NCBI GenBank assembly: GCA_965657945.1
Contig: CBFHPW010000034.1
Coordinates: 1 to 15,360, forward strand
Direction: 5' to 3'
From: CAJJDF01 sp965657945
GTDB taxonomy: Bacteria > Bacteroidota > Bacteroidia > Flavobacteriales_D > CAJJDF01
DNA length: 15,360 nucleotides
Below are positions 7,618 through 14,853 of this stretch, one piece after another. The stretch's first letter is position 1; every line of letters starts with the position of its first letter. The notes beneath the pieces were generated by a model, which saw nothing but the letters and a program-made list of their open reading frames with translations, was not told the origin of the DNA and did not search any database. Both the position numbers and the translations under genes were made by a program.

Positions 7618-8025
7618 ATGGGAATATTAAAAGACATAGGGAACTACGAATACCACTGCCCTCATTGCAAAGAGAATTTGCGAGAGAAGGAGGGTATTGA
7701 ATTTTTAACCAAAAACGAGGAAGACAAAATGCTGTCTATTTTTTTGGATCCCACTTTGGGCAAATATGAATTTTATTACGATTATAGTCATAATTTTAAA
7801 CCAGGGGAGAGAGTGAATTTCTTTTGTCCGGATTGTAACCAAAATTTACAATCATCCAAACATTCAGATTATGTGGAAGTGCTAATGATCGTCAGCAAAG
7901 ATGTAAAATTTGAAGTTTTGTTTTCACGAATTTATGGCGTGAAAAGAACGTATTTGGTAATGGAAGATTATATAGAAAAACATGGAGAGAATTTATTAGA
8001 TTTTGACGAATTGTACGAAATTTAA
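7618..8025 (+). CDS. Small protein with two CxxC pairs, unknown function
   Basis: I do not recognise the family by name. The 135-residue product has two CxxC knuckles, CPHC (14-17) and CPDC (70-73), about 52 residues apart, each in a setting typical of zinc-ribbon halves (YHCPHCKENL and FFCPDCNQNL). A four-Cys zinc site joining them is likely. There is no signal peptide or membrane segment, so it should be cytoplasmic. The rest is acidic with aromatic-rich beta strands. The start ATG is preceded by a weak promoter candidate and no obvious ribosome site. It stands alone and converges on comF: the two stop codons overlap in TTTAA(A) around 8022-8025 with no terminator between, so the two transcripts probably overlap at their 3' ends. 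Confidence 0.82.
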   Translation: MGILKDIGNYEYHCPHCKENLREKEGIEFLTKNEEDKMLSIFLDPTLGKYEFYYDYSHNFKPGERVNFFCPDCNQNLQSSKHSDYVEVLMIVSKDVKFEVLFSRIYGVKRTYLVMEDYIEKHGENLLDFDELYEI

Positions 8026-8699
8026 AACACCGCCTTAGCCAAGAGCAATCCCTTTATTTTTATCCCTTCAGCCAGAGACAAAACCTTGATACACTCCATT
8101 ATTGTAGAGCCTGTCGTGATAACATCATCTAACAATAAAACTGTTTTGTTCTCAAACTCAGAAGAATTGTTCAGTTCAAAAGCATTTTTAATATTTAATT
8201 TTCTTTGTTCCCTATTTTTTTTAGTTTGAGTCTCGGTGTATCGAGTGCGAATAAGGTTGTTCTTAGAGAGAGGAATAGAAGTGACAGAAGAAATTCCTTT
8301 CCCCAGAATTTCACTTTGATTGAATCCACGTTGGTGTTGTTTTTTTGGATGGAGAGGAACCGGAACAAGAAAATCAATGTCAGAAAGGAGAGAAATAAAC
8401 TCGCTTCCCATCAAAGTTCCTAAATATTCACCCAAAGGAATATTGGCATTGTATTTTAGTTCATGGAGCAGTTTCTGTGTTTTCCCTTCTTTGTCAAAAT
8501 CGAATAAATGACCAGCGCCAAAAAAAGAATCATTCTCATCAAATAATTTTCCTGAATCTGTGTTTTTATCAATAGCCAATGGGCCTTTGGGCAGATAGAA
8601 ATAACAGGACGAACAGATGTGATTTTCGTTCTGTGCCAATGCATTAGAACAACTTATGCAATTTTTAGGAAAACCAATTTTAATTAAATCTGCGAGCAC
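8022..8699 (-). CDS. comF: ComF family protein (phosphoribosyltransferase-like)
   Basis: ComF-type proteins take part in natural competence, where they are thought to act with the DNA-uptake helicase; homologues such as GntX occur in non-competent bacteria. The product has an N-terminal four-Cys zinc motif (Cys14, Cys17, Cys29, Cys32), the family motif VPVPLHPKKQHQRGFNQSE (112-130) and a type I phosphoribosyltransferase PRPP loop VLLLDDVITTGSTI (187-200). Its 225 residues are normal. The start used is GTG at 8697-8699; an in-frame TAA four codons upstream excludes an earlier ATG, and starting later would cut into the region before the zinc motif. It diverges from the operon beginning at 8772 and converges with the small CxxC gene. 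Confidence 0.93.
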   Translation of the reverse strand: MLADLIKIGFPKNCISCSNALAQNENHICSSCYFYLPKGPLAIDKNTDSGKLFDENDSFFGAGHLFDFDKEGKTQKLLHELKYNANIPLGEYLGTLMGSEFISLLSDIDFLVPVPLHPKKQHQRGFNQSEILGKGISSVTSIPLSKNNLIRTRYTETQTKKNREQRKLNIKNAFELNNSSEFENKTVLLLDDVITTGSTIMECIKVLSLAEGIKIKGLLLAKAVF

Positions 8700-8771
8700 A
8701 ACAATATTTTATGTTAAATAATTCAATTTGCTCCTTAATTTACATATTTTTACGTGAATAAATGAACCTTT

Positions 8772-9704
8772 ATGAATAATAAGACCCCCCTTTTAGTAAC
8801 CGCCTTAATTATTGTGGGATTGATTACTGCATTTCTTGCTTGGGAACTCTCTACGAGCAACAAGCAGAACAAATATTATGAAGAAGAAATTGCTGGATTG
8901 GAAGCGATGATGGCCGGGAATGGAATGAATGCAATAATGGAAGACGACATTGCGGGTTCTCTTAAAAATTTGCTGAACGAATACAACAGCGTTACAACCG
9001 ATAATTCTGAACTGAGTGATAGCATCGCCATTCAAAAACAAAAAGTAACTCTACTGTTACAAGAATTAGAAAATTCTGAGAAAAATAGAAAATACTCCGC
9101 AAGAGAATTATACAAAATGCGAAAAGAAGCGGAAACATTAAGAAAAGTAATGAAGAACTACGTGCACAAAGTAGATTCTTTGAATACCTTAAACTTAGAA
9201 CTGCAGGCTACAATTAAGGTGAAAGATCAAACTATTTCAGCAGTAAAGGGAGAGAGAGACGAATTTAAAGAAAAAACAGAAAACTTATCTAAAACTGTTG
9301 AAATAGGTTCTAAACTTCAAATCCTAGGGCTGACCACTGAAGCAATTCGAATCAGAACAAGCGGCAGTTTTACCGAAACAACCAGGGCAAGAAGAGCCGA
9401 TCAGATAAAGGCATGTTTCACGATTGTGGCCAATTCGATAGCTGATAAAGGAAGTAAACTATTTTACATGAGAGTGATTTCTCCAGAAGGAAAAGTTCTT
9501 ACCAATACCAAAAGCACCGAGATATCTGTAAATGGTGAATCTATTGAGGTGAGCGTAGGCAGAGCACTCGATTACCAAGGAAAAGCGGTTGATTTTTGCG
9601 TGTTTTATGAAAAAGCAGTAGAAGAACTTCCAAGAGGAGATTACAAAGTAGAAATATATTCAGAAGGATCAAAGGTAGGTACCTCTAAATTTGGTCTTAA
9701 ATAA
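8772..9704 (+). CDS. Membrane-anchored coiled-coil protein with C-terminal beta domain
   Basis: No named family is recognised, though proteins of this design are common in Bacteroidota genomes. The 310 residues start with a single membrane segment (about 6-24, not followed by a signal peptidase or lipobox site), so it is probably anchored in the inner membrane with the bulk in the periplasm. About 60-180 is charged, heptad-like coiled coil (for example LLQELENSEKNRKYSARELY). From about 195 a compact beta-rich domain follows, containing CFTIVANSIADKGSKLFYMRVISPEGKVL and ending LPRGDYKVEIYSEGSKVGTSKFGLK, which looks like an Ig-like sandwich. It is the first gene of a four-gene operon with a second coiled-coil protein, aspartate aminotransferase and PorT. 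An envelope structural or scaffolding role is an inference only. Confidence 0.85.
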   Translation: MNNKTPLLVTALIIVGLITAFLAWELSTSNKQNKYYEEEIAGLEAMMAGNGMNAIMEDDIAGSLKNLLNEYNSVTTDNSELSDSIAIQKQKVTLLLQELENSEKNRKYSARELYKMRKEAETLRKVMKNYVHKVDSLNTLNLELQATIKVKDQTISAVKGERDEFKEKTENLSKTVEIGSKLQILGLTTEAIRIRTSGSFTETTRARRADQIKACFTIVANSIADKGSKLFYMRVISPEGKVLTNTKSTEISVNGESIEVSVGRALDYQGKAVDFCVFYEKAVEELPRGDYKVEIYSEGSKVGTSKFGLK

Positions 9705-9719
9705 GAGAAATAAACGATT

Positions 9720-10427
9720 ATGAGTGAACACAATTATTTGAGCTTGGTGCAATTAGCCAAGGCTTTGAATAAAAAAACGCAAAAGTTAGAGAACGGCAAA
9801 TTGGCCTTTGAAGAGGTGAACGATATGCTTGAAAATAGCCGAGATATATACGAAAGACTTACGGTAATTCGTTACAAAGCATTGGTTGAGAAAAAAGAGC
9901 TTTTGGAGGGATTGGAAAAAGAAAATATCTCGAAAGAAAAAATAGAGGAAGTGGTGGAAGAGACTTCTTTCTCCTTCCAATTCGATTCGGAAGAAGAGGA
10001 TAGTTTGGAAATTAGTCCAAATCAAAAAAACTTGCTAGATGAAATCGATGAAATAGGTTCTGAACCTATTTTTGATTTTCCCGAATTGGAGGAAAAACAG
10101 TCACAACCTGTTGAGGATCTCCATACGATAAACGAAAACTACGCCAGTTCACAGCAACCAGAATCGCTGGGTGAAAAATTAACAAGGAGCAAAATAAAAG
10201 ATTTAAAAGAGGCGATAGCGCTGAATCAAAAGTTTTTGTTTATAAACGAATTGTTTGACGGAGACAAAGAGAAATACGATACCGTGCTAGACAAAATAAA
10301 TGGCTGCGAAACCTTATTGGAAGTAAAAGCCTATCTGTCTTCCGAAGTTTCTGCTTATTCTAAGTGGGATGAAGAAGCGCAAGCAGTGCAGCAATTTAAT
10401 TCATTAATTGAAAGAAAATTTTTATAA
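9720..10427 (+). CDS. Coiled-coil protein with conserved-looking C-terminal helical domain
   Basis: The function is unknown. The 235-residue product has no signal peptide or membrane segment. Residues 10-80 are helical and charged, 80-150 is acidic and probably disordered, and 155-235 forms a helical region with the motif SKIKDLKEAIALNQKFLFIN followed by ELFDGDKEKYDTVLDKIN. I recall similar ALNxxFLFINELF segments in many uncharacterised Bacteroidota proteins, which suggests a conserved domain, but no role is known. Its ATG lies 15 bases after the preceding stop, and the aminotransferase starts 4 bases after its own stop, so the three are surely co-transcribed. Confidence 0.82.
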   Translation: MSEHNYLSLVQLAKALNKKTQKLENGKLAFEEVNDMLENSRDIYERLTVIRYKALVEKKELLEGLEKENISKEKIEEVVEETSFSFQFDSEEEDSLEISPNQKNLLDEIDEIGSEPIFDFPELEEKQSQPVEDLHTINENYASSQQPESLGEKLTRSKIKDLKEAIALNQKFLFINELFDGDKEKYDTVLDKINGCETLLEVKAYLSSEVSAYSKWDEEAQAVQQFNSLIERKFL

Positions 10428-10431
10428 CAAC

Positions 10432-11625
10432 ATGGAGCATGTAGCTAAGAGAATCAAAACAATGTTGCCTTCAGCAACTCTTGAAATGGCACAAAAAAGC
10501 CGCGAACTCAAACAACAAGGAATAGATGTGATTAGTTTGAGTTTGGGTGAACCAGATTTTGACACGCCAGATTACATCAAATCAGCGGGAATAAAAGCCA
10601 TAGAGAATAATTACAGTAAATATCCTCCTGTTCCGGGTTACATGGAATTGAGAGAAGCGATTTCACAGAAATTAAAAAGAGACAATAACTTGGATTACAA
10701 AGCCAGCCAAGTGGTTGTTTCTACCGGAGCCAAACAATCTTTGGCCAATATATTTTTGAGTGTATTAGATCCAGGAGATGAAGTGATAATTTTTGCACCA
10801 TATTGGGTAACTTATTTCGAGCAAGTCAAATTAGCAGAAGGAGTTCCTGTAGTTCTTCAATCCGATATTTCCACAGATTTTAAAATCAATGTGGAAGACT
10901 TGGAAAAAGCCATTACGGAGAAAACGAAATTGGTGATATTTAGTTCGCCTTGTAATCCTTCTGGAACGGTATTTACCAAAGAAGATTTGAAACAAATTGC
11001 ACATGTATTGGCCAAACATCCAGAGATTACAATCATAAGCGATGAGATATACGAGTTGATAAATTTTGATGGAACACACCAAAGCATTGCTCAGTTTCCT
11101 GAGGTAAAAGAGCAAACTGTAATCGTGAATGGCGTTTCCAAAGGATTTTCAATGACTGGATGGAGGATTGGGTACATTGCAGCCCCACAATGGTTGGCAG
11201 ATGCATGTATCAAAGCGCAAGGACAAATTACATCGGGAACATCTACAGTTTCTCAATTGGCTGCCTTGGAGGCGATATCTAATTCGCCTGAAAAGGTTCG
11301 TTACATGGTAGAAGAATTTAAAGAAAGAAAAGAATTGGTGGTTTCTGGTCTCAATGAAATAGAAGGAGTTGTTTGTAATGATCCACAAGGAGCGTTTTAT
11401 GTTTTCCCGGATGTGAGTAGTTATTTCGGGAAGAGTTTCGAAGGAAAAAAGATTCAAAATGCATCTGAATTAGCTCTATTTATACTAGAAATAGGAAAAG
11501 TTTCGGTAGTGACTGGTGAGGCATTTGGATCAGTTAAGACAATTCGAATTTCCTATGCTTCTTCCAAAGAGAGTCTGATCGAAGCAATCAAACGAATTAA
11601 AAACTCGTTGGCTTTATTAAATTAA
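10432..11625 (+). CDS. aspC: Aspartate aminotransferase (class I, PLP-dependent)
   Basis: The enzyme moves an amino group between aspartate and 2-oxoglutarate (oxaloacetate and glutamate). It belongs to the AspB/subgroup I-gamma type rather than the E. coli AspC type: SLSLGEPDFDTPDYIK (36-50) and the overall spacing are typical. Visible active-site residues are Asn175 in SSPCNPSGTV, Asp204 and Tyr207 in SDEIYE, and the Schiff-base Lys237 in VSKGFSMTGWRIGY, with Arg245 close by for the cofactor phosphate. A C-terminal RISYASS holds the substrate carboxylate Arg. I use ATG at 10432 (397 residues) instead of an upstream TTG at 10408, which would overlap the previous gene; MEHVAKRIKTMLPSATLEMA matches the usual N-terminus. 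The gap to the previous stop is 4 bases, and porT follows after 4 bases. Related activity on prephenate or other amino acids cannot be excluded. Confidence 0.95.
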   Translation: MEHVAKRIKTMLPSATLEMAQKSRELKQQGIDVISLSLGEPDFDTPDYIKSAGIKAIENNYSKYPPVPGYMELREAISQKLKRDNNLDYKASQVVVSTGAKQSLANIFLSVLDPGDEVIIFAPYWVTYFEQVKLAEGVPVVLQSDISTDFKINVEDLEKAITEKTKLVIFSSPCNPSGTVFTKEDLKQIAHVLAKHPEITIISDEIYELINFDGTHQSIAQFPEVKEQTVIVNGVSKGFSMTGWRIGYIAAPQWLADACIKAQGQITSGTSTVSQLAALEAISNSPEKVRYMVEEFKERKELVVSGLNEIEGVVCNDPQGAFYVFPDVSSYFGKSFEGKKIQNASELALFILEIGKVSVVTGEAFGSVKTIRISYASSKESLIEAIKRIKNSLALLN

Positions 11626-11629
11626 AAAT

Positions 11630-12340
11630 ATGGTTAAAAAACTGATACTTATCGTTTTGTTTGTTTCCTTTTTTGCTTCAATAGCAATGAGTCAAAACAA
11701 GCCTCTTAACTTATCCAATTTTGCCAAGAGTCGATACCATTGGGGGTTTTGGTTAGGCTATACTCAATCCTCCTTGATTCCTAATCGAAAAGCAGATTTT
11801 GATTTTAGTGATTCTCTGATTTCACTTACACCAGTTTCTATCGGTTCGTTTGCCGTTGGGCCTATGGGTTCTATTTCATTTAATGAAAATATCAAACTTC
11901 GTTTGGCGATTCTCTTGTCTTTCCAAGACAGAAACATGGAATACGTGTTTCTGCAAAATGGAAAAAGTGAATCTTATTTGCGAGAAGTAAGATCGGTGTA
12001 TAGTGAATTCCCTTTGCAGCTAAAAGTTGTGACAAATCGAATCAACAATTTAGCTTTTTACGGAACGGTGGGAGGGAAGTACGGAGTAGATTGGTCAAGT
12101 AACATCAATGTGAAAGAACAATTTGATTATAAAGATGTACTAAAAATAAAGCGATCTAATATTGCCTACTCTGTGGGTGGCGGGGTGGATTTTTTCTTAC
12201 AATATTTTAAGTTTGGGATAGATTTGCGATTAGATATTGGGATTAACAATGTGTTGGTGCCAAACAAAACTTACTTTTCATCCCCGCTTGAGAAACTACG
12301 AACCCAAATGTGGCAATTATCTTTCACATTTGAAGGATAA
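11630..12340 (+). CDS. porT: PorT/SprT-type outer membrane beta-barrel protein
   Basis: PorT is a small outer-membrane barrel needed for type IX secretion and gliding in Bacteroidota. The 236-residue product has a signal peptide (about 1-21, ending AMSQ). It is followed by LNLSNFAKSRYHWGFWLGYTQ (26-46), which closely resembles the start of PorT/SprT proteins (NLxNFDKQRxHWGYxLGF). The rest is alternating hydrophobic strands: GPMGSISFNENIKLRLAILLSFQ, EFPLQLKVVTN, LAFYGTVGGKYGVDWSS, YSVGGGVDFFLQYFKFGIDLRLDIG, with a terminal aromatic-rich strand (QMWQLSFTFEG) as in outer-membrane barrels. It is the last gene of the four-gene operon, starting 4 bases after the aminotransferase stop. A general PorT-family barrel not dedicated to type IX secretion is the alternative. 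Confidence 0.82.
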   Translation: MVKKLILIVLFVSFFASIAMSQNKPLNLSNFAKSRYHWGFWLGYTQSSLIPNRKADFDFSDSLISLTPVSIGSFAVGPMGSISFNENIKLRLAILLSFQDRNMEYVFLQNGKSESYLREVRSVYSEFPLQLKVVTNRINNLAFYGTVGGKYGVDWSSNINVKEQFDYKDVLKIKRSNIAYSVGGGVDFFLQYFKFGIDLRLDIGINNVLVPNKTYFSSPLEKLRTQMWQLSFTFEG

Positions 12341-12354
12341 TTTTTTTAAGATTA

Positions 12355-12386
12355 TTTGAAATAAAAAGATAAAATTCTATATTTGC
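12355..12386 (+). promoter_or_regulatory. Promoter of tRNA-Gln
   Basis: TTTG (12355-12358), a 19-base spacer and TATATTTGC (12378-12386) match the Bacteroidota -33/-7 consensus exactly. The tRNA begins 17 bases after the -7 element. Confidence 0.85.
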
Positions 12387-12402
12387 AATCTCAAACAGAG
12401 AA

Positions 12403-12475
12403 TGTCTCATGGTGTAACTGGCAACACGTCTGTTTTTGGTACAGAAGAGTCTAGGTTCGAGCCCTAGTGAGACAA
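12403..12475 (+). tRNA. tRNA-Gln (anticodon TTG)
   Basis: A complete 73-nt cloverleaf is visible. The acceptor stem is TGTCTCA (12403-12409) with TGAGACA (12468-12474) and discriminator A at 12475. The anticodon arm is TCTGT / ACAGA around loop TTTTGGT, giving anticodon TTG. The T arm is CTAGG-TTCGAGC-CCTAG. The U1-A72 pair is typical of glutamine tRNAs. CCA is not encoded. It has its own promoter and terminator, and an integrase gene begins 200 bases downstream in the same direction. Confidence 0.97.
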
Positions 12476-12477
12476 CA

Positions 12478-12508
12478 AAAAGCCATCCTGCAAAGGATGG
12501 CTTTTTTT
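12478..12508 (+). terminator. Intrinsic terminator of tRNA-Gln
   Basis: An 8-bp stem, AGCCATCC (12481-12488) with GGATGGCT (12495-12502), 6-base loop, is followed by seven T. It lies directly after the tRNA. Confidence 0.93.
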
Positions 12509-12570
12509 GTTTTTAGCTGTTAGATTCTATCAGAACCCTTATTCCTTATAGCTTTCCCGATTTTCTTTTC

Positions 12571-12593
12571 TCATCAATTCATTTTCTTGATGA
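12571..12593. repeat. Short perfect inverted repeat between tRNA and integrase
   Basis: TCATCAA (12571-12577) and TTGATGA (12587-12593) are separated by 9 bases. There is no T-tract, so it is not a terminator; it may be a protein-binding site of the element or chance in AT-rich DNA. Confidence 0.35.
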
Positions 12594-12608
12594 TTAAAAT
12601 TTATCACC

Positions 12609-12663
12609 ATTTGTGTACCGTTGTGATACCATTGTGATACCGTTTATTTTTGGGTATCACAAA
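12609..12663. repeat. 11-bp repeat array with one inverted copy before the integrase
   Basis: Three direct units in an 11-bp step, 12609-12619 (ATTTGTGTACC, one base shorter in its core), 12620-12630 (GTTGTGATACC) and 12631-12641 (ATTGTGATACC), are followed by an inverted copy GGTATCACAAA at 12653-12663. The last direct unit and the inverted one pair perfectly over 10 bp around an 11-base spacer. The one-turn spacing suggests binding of a protein along one DNA face, such as recombinase arm sites or an operator. Confidence 0.85.
12621..12652 (+). promoter_or_regulatory. Integrase promoter embedded in the repeat array
   Basis: TTG (12621-12623) lies in the second repeat unit. After 21 bases TATTTTTG (12645-12652) fits the TAnnTTTG -7 element and fills the spacer between the two inverted units. 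Transcription would start about 15 bases before the integrase ATG. Confidence 0.62.
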
Positions 12664-12674
12664 TTCAACTAATC

Positions 12675-13850
12675 ATGATTAAGTACCAATTTATCTACAA
12701 CAGAAAGAACAAGTTTAAAAAAGATGGAACTGCTTTGATTCAACTTCAAGTGTATCAAAATAGAAATAGAAAATTTGTTTCAACCGGAATAACAATTGAA
12801 CCCAAATACTGGGAAGGTAAAATCTTTAAAGTAGCTTCTTCCCACCCAAGATCGGATGAGTACAATATGATTCTAAGTGACATGAATCAACAAGTAGAAG
12901 CAATACTTCGAAAAGCAATGTTGTTAGAGAGAAAAATAGGTGTGGAGGATGTGGTGTCTCTCTTGGCTCAAAAGGAATCTAATCTCTTTTCTGATTTCAT
13001 AAAAAAAGAGATTGAAAGCGACAAAAGAATCAAACTAAAAACGAAAACTGATTTGTTCAATACTCTCAATCGATTGAACGAGTTTAAGACAGAGATCAAA
13101 ATTCAGGATGTGGACTATAAATTGATTGTAGAATTTGATAATTACTTGAGGGGGCGAGGATATTCGATCAATACCATAAGTAAGTTTCATAAAAATGTAA
13201 AGCGATTCCTTAATTTGGCCATTAAGTATAGAATCATTTCAAAAGATGATTATCCTTACAGTAACTTCAGGGTGAAAAAGGAAAGTACTGTGAGAGAATC
13301 GCTTTCTCTTCTTGATATTAAAAATCTTGAATCGTGTCGCTATACTGAGAACACGACCAATGCAATTGTGAAAGACATGTTTTTATTTGCCTGTTACACT
13401 GGGCTGAGAATCTCTGATGTCACACGATTAAAGCCCATAGACTGTAAGTGTGATGAAAAGGGATGGACATTGGAATTCAAGACATTTAAGTCGAACAAAA
13501 TGGCTTACTTACCTATATGGTCCTTATTTAAGGAGGAAGAGGGTAAAAGCAAACCAGAGGAATTATTGACAAAGTATTTTTCAGAGAATAATAGCTTGGT
13601 ATTTCCCAATTTATCAGAATCAAAAATAAACAGACACCTCAAAGAAATTGCAAGGGAGGCAGGCATCAATAAAAAGGTTACTTTTCATATGGGTAGGCAC
13701 ACTTTTGGAACCATTATGGCTTCAAAAATCCCATTGCCAACTCTTCAAAACTTAATGCAACACTCAGATATCAAAACAACTATGATATACATCAATATGA
13801 GTAGTAAAATGATAGATGATAGTCTTGGTAAAGTAAATTGGAACAACTAA
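12675..13850 (+). CDS. Tyrosine recombinase/integrase of an integrative element
   Basis: This enzyme cuts and rejoins DNA at att sites through a 3'-phosphotyrosine link. The 391 residues show three parts usual for Bacteroidota integrases: an N-terminal arm-binding domain (about 1-90, with GTALIQLQVYQNRNRKFVSTGI and PKYW), a SAM-like core-binding domain (about 103-195, FSDFIKKEIESDKRIKLKTK onward) and the catalytic domain (about 205-391). Catalytic residues are Arg245 (TGLRISD), Lys269 or Lys272 (FKTFKSNK), His338 and Arg341 (HMGRH), His363 (LMQHSD) and nucleophile Tyr372 (MIYINM), so the set is complete and the enzyme should be active. Its promoter lies within an 11-bp repeat array, suggesting autoregulation. 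It sits 200 bases after tRNA-Gln, the presumed attachment site, and is followed after 9 bases by the next element gene. Confidence 0.96.
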   Translation: MIKYQFIYNRKNKFKKDGTALIQLQVYQNRNRKFVSTGITIEPKYWEGKIFKVASSHPRSDEYNMILSDMNQQVEAILRKAMLLERKIGVEDVVSLLAQKESNLFSDFIKKEIESDKRIKLKTKTDLFNTLNRLNEFKTEIKIQDVDYKLIVEFDNYLRGRGYSINTISKFHKNVKRFLNLAIKYRIISKDDYPYSNFRVKKESTVRESLSLLDIKNLESCRYTENTTNAIVKDMFLFACYTGLRISDVTRLKPIDCKCDEKGWTLEFKTFKSNKMAYLPIWSLFKEEEGKSKPEELLTKYFSENNSLVFPNLSESKINRHLKEIAREAGINKKVTFHMGRHTFGTIMASKIPLPTLQNLMQHSDIKTTMIYINMSSKMIDDSLGKVNWNN

Positions 13851-13859
13851 TTTAGAATT

Positions 13860-14504
13860 ATGAAACATATTTTACACCAAAATGTAATCGGTAAACAATT
13901 AGCAAATGGAAAAACCTATTTTCAAGTTTATATTTCCTTTACAATTAAACGTCAAACATACAGATTAAAGAGTCAATTGGTTTCTCGCCCAGTTACTAAG
14001 GAAGAATATAAGATATTAGAAACATTGTACAAAGGTAAGCTATCAGATTTATTGGGTAAGGAAAGAGAAATATTGACGTTTTGCATTAAAAAAAATACTG
14101 TTGGAAACGAACTTGACCGGAATCAACTAAGGAATGATTACATATTTTTTTCGACAAGCATTACTGATATGTTAGAAAAAATGAGAAATTCAATAGAGAT
14201 TTCCGATTGGACAATTCCGAACATAAGCTGGGAGTTAACTAAAGACTTAAACCTTGATGAGGATTTAATTAGCGAGTTGTCAAAGTATGAGATAAATGAT
14301 CTATTGTTGACCGAACTTATAGCAGAGATCAATAATTATAAATTATGGTGTCGTAAAAAAGGAATTATTGAAGGTTTATTCTTACTGTATGATTTTAAAT
14401 ATGGGACATTGACTGAAGATTTTAAAGAATATTTAGGGGAAAGAATGGAATCTAAGCAATCAGAACCACTATTGAAGCTATTAACTATGCTAATAAAAAA
14501 ATAA
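13860..14504 (+). CDS. Unknown protein of the element, possibly with an arm-binding-like N-terminus
   Basis: No family is recognised. The 214-residue product has no signal peptide or membrane segment. Its first 60 residues (NGKTYFQVYISFTIKRQTYR, then VSRPVTKEEY) have a three-strand pattern and basic character resembling the arm-DNA-binding domain of integrases, including that of the neighbouring recombinase, but the conserved P-x-x-W after it is missing. The rest (about 70-214) is mainly helical and acidic, with ELSKYEINDLLLTELIAEIN and a C-terminal LLKLLTMLIKK. It begins 9 bases after the integrase stop, so it is co-transcribed. A recombination accessory protein is one guess; a cargo gene of unknown role is equally possible. 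Confidence 0.75.
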   Translation: MKHILHQNVIGKQLANGKTYFQVYISFTIKRQTYRLKSQLVSRPVTKEEYKILETLYKGKLSDLLGKEREILTFCIKKNTVGNELDRNQLRNDYIFFSTSITDMLEKMRNSIEISDWTIPNISWELTKDLNLDEDLISELSKYEINDLLLTELIAEINNYKLWCRKKGIIEGLFLLYDFKYGTLTEDFKEYLGERMESKQSEPLLKLLTMLIKK

Positions 14505-14554
14505 TTTGCATTTTATTTTAATTTTATTTGTACATGCATTATTTTTGTATTACT

Positions 14555-14570
14555 TTTATGCATGCATAAA
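14555..14570. promoter_or_regulatory. 16-bp perfect palindrome before the HTH gene (putative operator)
   Basis: TTTATGCATGCATAAA is a perfect palindrome, ending 19 bases before the HTH protein's ATG. A further ATGCAT lies at 14534-14539, and a TATTTTTG element (14540-14547) lies between the two, without a good -33 partner. The layout suggests autoregulation by the downstream DNA-binding protein. Confidence 0.5.
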
Positions 14571-14589
14571 TAAACTAAAAATAAATAAA

Positions 14590-14853
14590 ATGAAAAAAAA
14601 CGCGGAAAACTATGACAGCTCATTAAGAAATTGGATCCATTATTTTAGTTCTGATAAATCAACTGAATCGCCCAAGGATACTTGGCTTACTATCCCAGAA
14701 ATCTGTACTTTACTACGTTGCTCAGAACCTACTGTATATCGAAAAATATATGGAGGTCAACTTAAATACAGCAAACCATCATGTATCATGATTTGGATAT
14801 CAGATGTGGCACAGTATGTAATTGCTCAGACTAAACTAACTTCGAGAGTATGA
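14590..14853 (+). CDS. Excisionase-like helix-turn-helix DNA-binding protein
   Basis: The 87-residue product has a MerR/excisionase-type (HTH_17-like) winged helix: WLTIPEICTLLRCSEPTVYR (32-51) is the helix-turn-helix, followed by KIYGGQLKYSKPS as the wing and WISDVAQYV as the closing strand and helix. Such proteins serve as recombination directionality factors or small repressors in Bacteroidota mobile elements. I use the ATG at 14590; a longer reading from TTG at 14506 would add a hydrophobic stretch encoded by the AT-rich promoter-like region and is unlikely. A perfect palindrome lies just upstream. Its stop overlaps the next gene's start (ATGA), so the two are translationally coupled. With an active integrase 700 bases upstream, an excision-control role is the best inference. 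Confidence 0.82.
   Translation: MKKNAENYDSSLRNWIHYFSSDKSTESPKDTWLTIPEICTLLRCSEPTVYRKIYGGQLKYSKPSCIMIWISDVAQYVIAQTKLTSRV

Noticed and set aside
8195..8644. Several open frames of 60-72 codons on both strands inside comF
   Set aside because: They lie in other frames of a clear ComF gene, lack start signals and have low-complexity, unlikely protein sequences.
10408..10431. TTG start for the aminotransferase overlapping the previous gene
   Set aside because: The ATG at 10432 gives the normal N-terminus of the family and a clean 4-base gap; the extra eight residues match nothing expected.
12609..12663. Short direct repeats as a CRISPR array or plasmid iterons
   Set aside because: The units are only 11 bp, abut each other without spacers, include an inverted copy and overlap a promoter; no Cas or replication gene is nearby.
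14506..14589. N-terminal membrane segment on the HTH protein from a TTG start
   Set aside because: The stretch is extremely AT-rich, holds a palindrome and promoter-like element, and the HTH protein has a good ATG at 14590 with a normal length.
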